The position numbers and the translations under genes are program-made. Positions 12,051 to 22,861 of a stretch of 64,000 bases of DNA are shown here, piece after piece; the first letter of the stretch is position 1, and each line of letters begins with the position of its first letter. The notes under the pieces were generated by a model. That model ran no database searches and had not been told where the DNA came from. It saw only the letters and a list, made by a program, of their open reading frames with translations. Source of the DNA: Buxus sempervirens (lineage: Eukaryota; Streptophyta; Magnoliopsida; Buxales; Buxaceae); contig OX387187.1 in the NCBI GenBank assembly GCA_947561395.2, forward strand, positions 5,462,976 to 5,526,975. Reading direction: 5' to 3'.

Positions 12051-12898
12051 GAGGCAAAAAGCCCAAAATGAAGAGTTTAGACTATGGGGTCTTCTCTTGA
12101 AGATGCAATCGCTTGAAAATAACTCATGAAATCCTAAGAGATTATTCTAAGGCCTTTGATCTTAGATCTACCATATTGAGCATGCTGGATCCAAGATCTA
12201 AGCCTACTTTGACAAAAATCAAGTGATACATGTATGGTTGTGTAGAAAATCATATTTTTAGGAGAAAATTGGGATCCAATGCTATAGAGCATGGATCCTT
12301 GTATTTTCTCCAGATTTTGAGATCAAAACACATTCAAATAACAAGCATATTAAAATCCACAAGCATATGCAAATGTAGCATTCAAAGGAGGATCTAAGTC
12401 TAAGGTTCCATTCCAACACTCGTTTCCCCTAGCTCTCTCTTCGCATTTTACGGCTAGAGAGGGTGCTTGAGGTACTTTGAATGTTATTTGGGGCTACAAA
12501 CACATCCAGTCCTTACACTACAGAAAGGTAGGAGATGAGAGTGCTTGTATTAAAGAAAAAAATGAAGAAAATGGTGTAGGAGCTTACCTTAAGTGCTTGA
12601 GAGACTTGAGCAAAGAATTGGGCAGAGCATCCTTTCTTCTTCAAGAGCCTTAGACCTTCAAAATTCCAGCCATTTTCTAGAGGAGGGGCCTTATATTTAT
12701 AGGCAAGAGTGGGGGTATAAAAGACCTAAGGGTAGACACAAAAGTGTGTCTAGAACCTTCCAACTCTTGTCTAAAGCATGAATTTGGGGAATTTGGCCAA
12801 TTTCGGAGGTCAAATTGGGGAATTCAGACATCCTAGATAGAGGTATGGCTGTATATAAGAGAGATCTCGTGAGGTTTTTCAAATTGAAGCAAAAACAG

Positions 12899-13175
12899 TA
12901 TAACCGAAAACACAGTTCGGTTATACCTTAAAACACTTATAACCGAAATATAATTTCGATTGTAAGTAAATTAAAGCTTAACCGAAATTAAACCTTGGTT
13001 CGAATTCTGCTATGCCCATGTACAAACAATGATGAGGCCTAACAAACAAATATTTGCCAGATCTTTTCAAAAAGAACCGAAATTAAACTTCAGTTAAATA
13101 GATATTACATATGGCCGAAATAGATCCTGGCTTATTCACAAAAACTTTATGACCGAAATAACATTTCGGTTACAC
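12899..13175. promoter_or_regulatory. Degenerating dyad array (AACCGAAA / TTTCGGTT)
   Basis: About six dyads lie between the LTR start (13226, minus strand) and the TATA box (12694-12701). The first has perfect 10-base arms TATAACCGAA and TTCGGTTATA. The second (AACCGAAAT / ATTTCGATT) and the sixth (TGACCGAAAT / ATTTCGGTTACA) are near-perfect, and the others are decayed. The position matches the arrays in the other family-B LTRs, with a different arm sequence. Confidence 0.65.
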
Positions 13176-13226
13176 ACGTTTAACACTTAGCCGAATTTCA
13201 AACTTGTGTAATTTGAGGTGTTTACA

Positions 13227-13785
13227 ACTGCCCCTCTTTGTTGGAATTGTAACACAATGAACAACAAAGAGTAGACATACCTCAATTAACACTCTTGCAG
13301 CTCATCCAGTCAAATGTGATTTGCTTTTCGAATAAAATTTTGGAAAATAATTTTGTGAAGATTTAACAAAAAGGCCCTAACTTTAAGGGGGTATTTCTTC
13401 AATTTGTCTTGAATTTCACGGAGCTTTCGTGGCTATGAGGTGAAATTCACGACCAAAATACAAAGAGAAAATTTTGATCTTATCAAATCATGTTTAAAAT
13501 TGATTTACCGAAGTGAAATCCAAAAATGTTTGGCATTTTGAAAAATAATGTAACCGGAATATTATTTTGATTACAAAAAATATATTTGTAACCAAGGAAA
13601 GATTTCGGGTATAAGTAAAAATACCTTGAATCGAAATTCTATTTGGGTTGCCTCCAGCCCGATATTAACTGCGCATGAGAGACGTTAGGTCACTTTTTGA
13701 CTTCGTCTTCTCCGGCAGCCACCTCCCATTTGAACATTCCTCTTCTCCGGTGACCGCCATACATTTCCAGCGACTTTCCTGCAAT
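13227..13785 (-). mobile_element. Interior remnant of element D with polypurine-tract stem-loop
   Basis: On the minus strand this is the stretch leading into D's 3' LTR. It keeps the purine tract CAACAAAGAGGGGCAGT next to the LTR and a stem-loop there: CTCTTTGTTG (13234-13243) pairs with CAACAAAGAG (13262-13271), with an inner stem ATTGT / ACAAT. Further in, at 13415-13440, it has the GGAGCTTTCGTGGCTATGAGG motif found twice in B. The interior stops at the next LTR, so the rest of D is missing. Confidence 0.7.
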
Positions 13786-16190
13786 TTTAAGACCCCGAAT
13801 TTTCCTAATTAATATAATTAATTAATAATTAATATTCTTGAGGGTTTTAATTGATAGAAATAATTTATTAATGTAGGTGATATCGTTAATAGTGGAGATC
13901 AGGAGTTTGGCGCAGATCCGACCGCCTGATCGTAAGATATCGAGGTATGATCAATATTTTAATTCTAATGAGTTATAATTGGGCAATGTGCATTGAGTTT
14001 TATGTAAGTGTGTTGCATGGGATAGGAGGTATATAAATACATTAAAAATAACCTAGAAGAATACGAATGGTATTCTAAGCATATTGCCTTCGTATTGATC
14101 AGCCGCAAACACCAAGAGCGCACGACTGAGTGACTAAAGAAGAAAGGAAGAAGAAGAAGAAGGAAAAGGGAGAGTGTTGCCTAGATTTTTGGTCTTCTAA
14201 GCATTGTCTTCGTGTCTGAGTGCTGCTGTTTAGAGAAGGAAGAGGAAACAATCGAAACAGAGGTAGGTAACGCACGGTTTTAACGTTCGCGTTTGTATTT
14301 CATGATTAACCGATTCGTTTGCATGTTTGTATGATGTATTAATATGTATTTAGTTTGTTAATCATCTTATATGTATGTTAGAGGCACATAGAGCATGAAA
14401 AATCGGATTTTTCACAGTCGGATTGACGTTTTCCGTAGAGCGTTGACCTCTCTGTACTCAACGTTCTTGAGCGCTGGTCGACGTTTGTTAAAAATTTTAA
14501 ATCGCCGTCAACCACTCACTAACAGGTAGTTAGCGCTTAATTTTGAACTATCGCTGACTCTAGAACGCCTGAGCGATCCTAGGCGATCCTGAGCACCTAG
14601 AGTAGAAAATCCAATTTTTACCAAATTTAACCCCTGATTCAATTCTAAACCATTTTAATCAATTTTAATAATTAAATAAGGTGTTTTAAGACCAAAATAA
14701 ATTACCAATTACCTGTTTTACAGAAAAATAAAAATAGGGAAGTATTTAGGGTATTAGTTGCAGAGTTTTGTAATTAATGAGAAAATCGAAGTTTATGACC
14801 AATAGACTTACAGATTTGGAATAAATAACTATGAGACATGTAAATTTATATATAAAGGATTTCCAGATCAGAATTTCAAACCCAGTTAACTTGATATTGA
14901 GAGAAATTACAGATTTACCCTCTTATATACTGCTAGGCACTATTATTTACAGAAATATTAGTCCTTAGGGATTTTTGGTGTCTAATGGGCATAGCTGGTT
15001 ATGGATCCATAGTTTTGGCTAAATAGCTAAGGGATATTTCATTTGGGTTGAGTTACTACCTTGTGCGAGCGCGCTTCCTTTGCAAGTTGGGTTGCTTTGG
15101 AGGGTCCTATGTCTGGAGGGAGACCCCGGTGCTCCGCTGGTGATTCCTTGTACATGTGGATCAGCGGCCATTTCCATGTATTGATTTCGATGTTGCATGC
15201 TGGTGGTTTATGCCAACTCTGTTGAGTCGTGTGCAATAAGTTAATGACTACGGCTCATATCTTAGGAGATGTCTCGGGTTTGAGTATCATTACTAGCGTC
15301 GCCCCTAAGCCGCACAGTGGTATAGCATATGGTTGAGAGTCATCTCAAACGTGTATCTTTCTTTGTGAGTCCTACAATGATACTGAGATCACAAACACTT
15401 ATTATTGATACTGTTCACATGCTAAAGGCATGTATTTGATACTATGGGTGGATGTGACTTTTTAGTACATCCTGGTTTTATATTGGATTTTGTTGTTGAA
15501 TTCTGAATCACGATCTTTGATATACATGATACTGTTCACTGATACTTAAATTGTTTTATATGCTGTTTTGTATTCGATGATCGATATGAATCTTTATACG
15601 AGCCTGTTTATTTGAAACTGCTTAATCGTGCATGAACATCTATTTTTGTATATATGAAGTGTTACCTACTGAGATATTCGTATCTCACCCTACTTCTCTT
15701 ATCTTATATTTTTTAGCTAATACGCGAGAGGGGGATCCTAGTGAGGATTTCCAGAGTGAGCTTGCTGATTTTTCACCGGAGGAGTACTATTATTTGGACG
15801 TGATCTGAGGTCAAGGAGAGATGATTTTATGAGACTGGATAGTTATTTTTATTTATTTGGTTTTGATGTATCTGGAGACAAAGAGACTGAGTGATTAGAA
15901 CCATTTGATTATTACTAGACTTGATCATTTGGATTGGATGGTTTATTTTATTTCTTATTATGATGATGTTAGGCTATACTTCCGCACATTGATGTTTCCG
16001 CACTCTGATAGTTATTAATAAATGGATTATTTGATTGTTCTAGTCTGGTTATTTGTGGTTATTTGTGGTTGATTGTATGGTATGGGCCCAGTAGCATCTC
16101 GAATTCGATTTTTGAGCTGGATTCGGGTTGTTACAATAACGAACCGGGTTTGGGTTGGGTGTCGGTTTTGCATTGACCCGGGTTCGGAGC
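13786..16190 (+). repeat. LTR of the TGTAAGACCCCG family, plus orientation, and a short flank
   Basis: The block opens with TAAGACCCCGAATTTTCC near 13788 and closes with GGATTCGGGTTGTTACA at 16135. It shares the GTGTTACCTACTGAGATATTCG segment with 7063-9528 in opposite orientation, but the two are quite diverged. No interior follows, so it looks like a solo LTR. Possible flanks (CAAT on both sides) are too weak to call a target duplication. The last 55 bases, up to the start of element A, hold nothing recognisable. Confidence 0.55.
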
Positions 16191-19100
16191 TGTAAGCACC
16201 TCATTTTTGCACCTCCCAAAATGCAGAAAATGAAAATTTTAATTGAAAAGTCAAACTTGAGAAAGTCAAAAAAGTTGACTTTTTTATCTGGTGCAAATCA
16301 GTCACCATGCTTCCCACCATTGGAAAGAGGATTCCGATACGATTCTAATGGAACAAAGTTTGCTCAAATCGGAGTCCAAATGAAGAAGTTATGGATTGGT
16401 CAAATCTGAGAAAAGCAGAAATTGACTTTCTGCTAAACCCCATATCAGCTACCCCATTTGATACCAGCAGAAAGAGCATCTTAACACGATTCCAACGCAA
16501 CTGAGTATGTTGGAATCGGAGTCTCGGATGAGGAAATATGAGCAAAATTGGCTCCGGGACGCGACCTGGCACTTCTGCTAAAAAAACTCGAATTTGCTAC
16601 TAAACTGAAGTTCAGTGGATAGGGAATGTCGCACTGATTCCAACGCTACTAAGTTTGTTAAAATCGGATGTCAGACGAGTGAGTGTTGGGCAGTTAAAGT
16701 TTCTGAAAATCTGCACACGTGGCAAACAGTGAAGAAAGAGCAGCAAAGTAAAAAGTTTTGAATTAAAAAATAATATTTTTTGCTAAAAATCAAATTAAAG
16801 TATTTAAAATAAAAGAAAAAGAAAATAAAAATTAAAAGATGCATGTGCATCCAAAACCCAAAACAAAAATCTTAATAAAATAATAACAAAAGCAAAATAT
16901 CTAATGAATTAAATAAACAAAAAAAAAAGAAAATGAAAAAAAATATAATTGAACGAATTCTCCCCATGGGAGAATTCGTTCAAACAAGCTTGGAGGCTAA
17001 GTTTACTTGGAGGTTAAGTTTTAAAGCCATCATTGGTTTTGTTTAAAAAAGGGGCATGAATTGAAAAGATGAAGGCTTTGGTCATGAAGTGCAAAAGTAA
17101 TTGCATTTTGGTCAAGCAATATAAAAGGCACTTTAGCCCATTTTGAAGGGGTCGGCTCATTTTTTGGGAGATCCCTCTCACCTCTCTCACTTCCTCCTTT
17201 CTCCTCCCTTGCTCTTCCTCCCTTCTCCCTTGGCCGAACCCTTTTCCCACTCCCTTTCTTCTCCTATCTTAAACCTAAAACCATACTAAAACCTTACTTG
17301 ATCCTTTCTTAATGCTTCTCTCTTCATTTCAAGCACCAAAAAAGACTTGTAGAATCTCTTGGCTAGAGTGGAAGTGCTGTCCAGCCTTACCTTGACTCCA
17401 AAGAAGACCCGGAAAGCTTCAACCTAGGTTTCAAGCCCAAGGTGAGCTCCCTTAGGTCATTTTCTTTCACATATGTAAATATTGATCCATTTGAAGCAAT
17501 AGGATTTTAATCATGTGATATGGTTTTTGTTATGGGTAGTATTTGTATCCGAATCAAAGATGTGTGCATGATTTCGAGTGTCTTAAAATCATTGTTTGTT
17601 TGATTTTAATATTTTTGTTATTTGTTTACAGGGGAGCATGTTTCCCTTTGTTCTAATCCAATGTATCCCTCTATGTAATCCCCCTTCTTTATCCTTTCTT
17701 TAGACATTTTTTTAGGCTAAATGAATATGTTACATGGATGTGATCATGTTATGGATTGTGTATGATGCATGTTGAGTTCTCTTTTCTTTTCTTATTTGTA
17801 CAGGGTTTCATCATTATTTTTGGTGTGCATGAGATCATCTATCGTGTAAAACATGTATGTCATCATTTTGAAATTATGAGAATAGTTTTTTTTACATATC
17901 CTACAAGTATGTTTATACTTTCACACATTAGAAGCATATCTAGCTGCTTTATATAGGTTACTGTTTAGTGTAGTTTGCATGCATATAAAACCTGTTTTTC
18001 AGCTCTTAATTGTGTGTCTTATTATCAAGCTTGGTTTTGACTTAAAGCATGCTTATTGAAGCCCTATGTTGCTTGATTTTCTTCTATGTATGTTAATGAT
18101 TGGTTTTCAATAAAAAGGAAACAAAATAGTGATATTTGAGTCCCTGTTTATTCATTGAATTGGCTAAGAAAAGGGAGAAGGCAATCCCTAACCCTTCCCT
18201 TCTTGTTGATTTTCAAAACCTCAAAGAAGAAGCAAGGTGGCTCTTCTCCGAACCACTGTGGGCTCACACAGGAGCCCACACAACCCCTGGAACACCCTGA
18301 GAGGCCCAGGAATCCAAGCCCAATGCCAAGATCCGAAAAAAAACCAAGTTTTTGGTTGATCCGGCAAGTTAGGCCGGATCAACAGAAACCCATTCGTAAC
18401 CGGCCAAAGGTGTCGGATACACTGTGTCCTGTGTGTAACCGGCATCTCAGGCTGGCTACACTGTCTGAATGTTAATTTTGCTGTTTTTGTGATCCTATGT
18501 CATTTTCTTAATTGTTTAAATCAAACCGGATGAACCAGTAGGGTTTCCGGGTCACCCGGAAACCCAAGATGGGCCATGGACCGACCCGGTCCAAATTGAT
18601 TCCCAGTGGGCCTTCCAACGGGGCCCACTAAGCCCGGAAAACTCATTTTGTTAAACAAAGATAAAATCAACCTGATTGAGTGGGCCAAACCCTGGGAGGC
18701 CCTCCAAAGCCCAACTTGGGAAGCATGTATGTTTAGATTTAGGCTTGGTTTGGCCAAGACCACGGGCAGGGCCTGTCGGGCCCATTAAGCCCATTGAACC
18801 TAACCAAGGTTAGGGTTTCCAAAACCCTAACTCAAGAAGCCTTGGGCTTTCAAGCCCAAGCCTAGGTAAAGGGCCCCAAGACCAAAACCTGGCCCATTTT
18901 GGCATAGTTAAGAAAGATAATCTGAAATCACTTGGCAACCCACAGTGTGGCCCACTCACGGGCCCACAAAGCAACCCAGACTCATTTTTTGCATGGAAAT
19001 CAAATTTAATCAAACTTAAACTTCAAATAAAAAATCAATTCATTTGAACCAAAGCCCAAAGGGCCTCTCAGGTTTAGACTGAGGCCCACCAAGGGGACAT

Positions 19101-19532
19101 ATGGGCCACACTTGGCCCACCAAGAGATCCGTGGGCCTTCCAACGGGGCCCACCCAATCAGACTCAGATCATCTTTAACTAAAAAGATAAAATCAAGTAA
19201 AGAGACCCACACCACTTTGGCGGTCCTGACAGACTTAATTAAATTGAATGCTGGAAATAGGAATCGGGTGAGTGAGAGACCAAAGTTGACTCAAACCAGG
19301 GAAACCTATGGGACCCGTCACTTGACAGGGTGGACTGGGGTGTCTACGGACTTCCCCAGACCGCAATCGAGAACCTACTTAGAATCTCAAGCCGCAGACC
19401 AAGCCTTAGTAGAAGAACTTAGGCACCCAGGTGTCTGCTTGCACCCCATCAGGCAGTGGCGACTCCGAACAAATCCCGAGGTACGCATCGTTTTGCGTGC
19501 GCTCGTCGTGCGACCAAAATCGGGTGCGCATA
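16191..19532 (+). repeat. 5' LTR of element A
   Basis: The LTR starts TGTAAGCACCTC and ends near GTGCGCATA, three bases before the primer site. Its first 2.57 kb match 52353-54918 closely. A TATA box (TATAAAAG) lies at 17120-17127, giving a U3 of roughly 950 bases and an R-U5 of over 2 kb. At 18350-18470 there are three dyads, the first with perfect 10-base arms TTGATCCGGC and GCCGGATCAA. A second copy of the primer-site word TGGCGACTC sits at 19457, inside the LTR. Confidence 0.85.
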
Positions 19533-19535
19533 GCC

Positions 19536-19554
19536 TGGCGACTCTGCTGGGGAC
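19536..19554 (+). other. Primer binding site of element A
   Basis: TGGCGACTCTGCTGGGGAC lies three bases after the LTR end. It begins with TGG, the complement of a tRNA CCA end. The same word follows the LTRs of B and C. It fits the tRNA-Arg type of site reported for Ogre/Tat elements; the exact tRNA is not proven here. Confidence 0.8.
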
Positions 19555-21654
19555 TTCTCAGCCCAATAGAACCCTTGGTTAGAATGAGTCAACCTAAGAG
19601 GGATTTAGTCGATTTTAGGGTTTTTTCTGCCTTGCTTAGTAAGATGTGGAATACACGCAATTGCGTATTCTGGGGAGTCCTGTCACAAGGACATGATAAT
19701 GTCCTAAGGAAAGTGGGTTTTAAGCGGTCCCCTGTGACCCCCCACTTACCTGGGGACTCTCCCGGAACGTCGTATTGCGTGCCAATTCTGTACCTTACTA
19801 TACGAGACAGTAAAAACTCCTTTGTCAACAAAATCCAGTCAAATCTCTCCCGATTAGACACAACACTTAGCCCAAATGCACATACGGGCACACCACCACA
19901 CCGTGGATGGATTTATTTTTCAGTTTTGTGATAAACTGCGTGGGGTGACACGCACGAGGGAGGATGCGTGAATGATCCGACCCTGTATGATTGAGTGAAT
20001 GCGGATATTGCTCTTCTCATCCAAAACGTAGACCTCTCTAGCAGCCTACCCTTCTGATTCCTATGAACTAACTCTTGGGATGGTATTAGCACCTACGCTC
20101 CCGTGGCTTGCCGGCGAAAGCAGGGTAAACCCATCCCCCCAGTTTTCTGGAGTCCGTTAGCACCACTGGTTTCTTGCCGTGGCACGCGAGGATCCAGTAC
20201 TGGTCCAGACCCTTGTAGGCGTATGTCTCGAGCTGGGTATCCTTCCCCACCTAGCGTTTCTGAATGAACCACGCGCTTGTGATTGTGAGGGAGTGTGATG
20301 TGAATGATGAAATAAGAAGAAAAAAATCAAATTAAAACCCAAGAGTCCATCAGGGGTAGCAACCCCCACTTTTTGCATCAAATGGAGTAAACCCTAGATC
20401 ATGGGCTACCTTGGCCTTAATTTAGGAAGCCAACCAAATTTTGATCAGGGGAACCACCCTAGATCCATGCATGGAGTCCTGCAAGCTATGGGCCTTGACC
20501 CATTGAGTCCACTGGAAGCACTCTGAGTCCGGGTCGGCCTTTTGAGCAGATGAAAGCCTGCCAGATCAGATAATCAGATGAAAGCATGCCAGATCAGAGT
20601 AGGGGCACCAAACCCTAGATTTAGGAATTTGGTTTACCCGCCTTGAAGCAAAATTGTATCCTTCCTTTTGGCTCCCAACAGCCCTAAGGATGAATCCTTT
20701 GCAAATTTTCTTGTGTGAATATCATGTAAATTTTTGCCCTCGTTGGCAAATTGTAAATTCTTTTGGGTCTGGCACCTAAAGGCAAAGGCAGATGGAAGAA
20801 CAGATGAAAGAAAGTAGACCGGGACTCGGATGTGCTTCCATACACAAGTGTGTCTAGGAGTCGTGCCCCGCGGGGCACCAACCTTTTTAGGGCTATGAAC
20901 ACACCCTTTTTAATGTAATTTTCTCATATTCAATTTTGGATATAGGTTTTCGAATGGTAATATCATTTAGCCTTGGCTTTAATTTTTTGCAAGCATCTTC
21001 ATGCATCAAGTGCACACACTTCGATATCACTTGCACAAACATTTTGATTAAATCATTTCCAAGGGAAAGAATGCAAAATTTTCCAAAATCAAAGCTACAC
21101 CGGGACTTGCTCCAATTCCCTGTGCCTTAATCAGCTTCGGCTTAATCAGAAAAATCGTTGGCTGTGAACTAGCCCAAAATAATAAGTCAAGAAAAATCAA
21201 GGGTGAGTCTGACCCTTGCTGATGACTATCAGCCAAATTGAAAAGACCAAGAAAAGAAGAAATTTCAAATCCAAGTAAAGACCGAATGGGTCAAAATATC
21301 AAATCTCAGTCGCGGCCATTTTGGTGCTTCTGCAACCCTAGGAAATCATTTCGTGTTTCCCTAAAAACGGGGGCTCTCCCAAACAGGGACTTCTTCCGAA
21401 AACCGGGACTTCTTCCCAAACAGGGACTTTCCCCAAAATCAGGAACTTTTGCCCCAGACAAGGACTTCTTCCGAAAACCGGGACTACCCCGAAAAAACTG
21501 GGACTCTTCCCGAACCGGGACTACCCCCAAAAAATCAGGGACTCTCCCCTTGCCCCCAGATGGCGGATAAAAAGAGATCAAAGTGAAAATTAATTCTTGC
21601 AAACTCCAAAAAATTTCAGAAATCAACTCTTGCAGTTTCTGGAACCAAAAACAG
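19555..21654 (+). other. Leader of element A, first part (conserved with element C)
   Basis: This untranslated leader has no convincing gene. The block at about 20030-20900 aligns well with the leader of C at about 57305-58150: CCTCTCTAGCAGCC, TGGTTTCTTGCCGTGG, GACCCTTGTAGGCGT, AAGAGTCCATCAGGGG and GTCTAGGAGTTGTGCC-type blocks in the same order. Near 21360-21550 there is a short degenerate tandem array of GGGACTTCTTCC / AAACCGGGAC units. Confidence 0.65.
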
Positions 21655-22856
21655 GGACTCTTCCCTGACCTCCGAAGTGGCGGTTAAAAAGAGATCAAAA
21701 TGAAAATCAACTCTAGCAATTTCCCAAAAATTTCATTCCTGCAGTTCCCCAAAATCAAAACAAAACCTTATCTCCTTACCTTCGAAGTGGCGGTTGAAAA
21801 AGATTAATATTCTTCCTTTACCGTCGAAGTGGCGGTCCAAAATCTTCTTCCTTTACCTCCGAAGTGGCGGTTAAAAGGAATCATACCTCTGAAGTGGTGG
21901 TTCAAAATCATCTTCTTCCTTTACCTCCGAAGTGGCGGTCCAAAATCTTCTTCCTTTACCTCCGAAGTGGCGGTTAAAAGGAATCATACCTCCGAAGTGG
22001 CGGTTAAAAATCATCTTCTTCCTTTACCTCCGAAGTGGCAGTTAAAAGGAATCTTACCTCCGAAGTGGCGGTCAAAATGAAACCTTACTTCCTTACCCCC
22101 GAAGTGGCGGTTAAAAGGAATCTTACCTCCGAAGTGGTGGTCAAAATGAAACCTTACTTCCTTACCCCCGAAGTGGCGGTCAAAGGAATCCAACCTTCGA
22201 AGTGGCGGTTCAAATCTTCTTCCTTTACCACCGAAGTGGCGGTTAAAGGAATCCAACCTCCGAAGTGGCGGTTCAAATCTTCTTCCTTTACCTCCGAAGT
22301 GGCGGTTAAAAGGAATCTTACCTCCGAAGTGGCGGTTCAAAATCATCTTCTTCCTTTACCTCCGAAGTGGCGGTCCAAAATCTTCTTCCTTTACCTCCGA
22401 AGTGGCGGTTAAAAGGAATCATACCTCCGAAGTGGCGGTTAAAAATCATCTTCTTCCTTTACCTCCGAAGTGGCGGTTAAAAGGAATCTTACCTCCGAAG
22501 TGGCGGTCAAAATGAAACCTTACTTCCTTACCCCTGAAGTGGCGGTCAAATGAATCCAACCTCCGAAGTGGCGGTTCAAATCTTCTTCCTTTACCTCTGA
22601 AGTGGCGGTTAAAGGAATCCAACCTCCGAAGTGGCGGTTCAAATCTTCTTCCTTTACCTCCGAAGTGGCGGTTAAAAGGAATCTTACCTCCGAAGTGGCG
22701 GTCCAAAATCTTCTTCCTTTACCTCCGAAGTGGCGGTCAAAATGAAACCTTACTTCCTTACCTCCGAAGTGGCGGTTAAAAGGAATCTTACCTCCGAAGT
22801 GGCGGTTGAGAGAAAATCATTACCTCCGAAGTGGCGGTTAAAAGAAACCTTCTTCC
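21655..22856 (+). repeat. Minisatellite in the leader of A (unit core ACCTCCGAAGTGGCGGTT)
   Basis: About 33 copies of an 18-base core are separated by short linkers (AAAAGGAATCTT, CAAAATCTTCTTCCTTT). One more copy lies just right of the inserted solo LTR (25014-25032). The core can pair ACCNCC with GGCGGT around the loop GAAGT, with one tolerated mismatch at the variable fourth base. The array ends about 165 bases before the gag start. It also creates misleading long open frames on both strands, which I do not count as genes. Confidence 0.85.
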
Positions 22857-22861
22857 CTAAC

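Larger units (their letters stand above)
9541..13226 (-). repeat. Family-B LTR (3' LTR of element D), split by a copia-type solo LTR
   Basis: The block starts TGTGAAACAAGG, corresponding to TGTGAGACATGG of element B, and ends GTGTTTACA. It follows the B LTR throughout: the GGAGTCACCACC block, the GGTAAGGGGATTAGGTTATG segment, the CTCGTTTCCCC block and the reverse TATA box at 12694-12701. Sequence right of 13226 matches the interior of B next to its 3' LTR, so this is the 3' LTR of a minus-strand element, D. Without the 1.16 kb insertion it would be about 2.5 kb. It is much more diverged from B's LTRs than those are from each other, so it is older. Confidence 0.8.

Noticed and set aside
19431-19931. 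A 166-codon frame across the LTR end and primer site of A
   Set aside because: It spans LTR, primer site and leader, begins without ATG and shows no domain.
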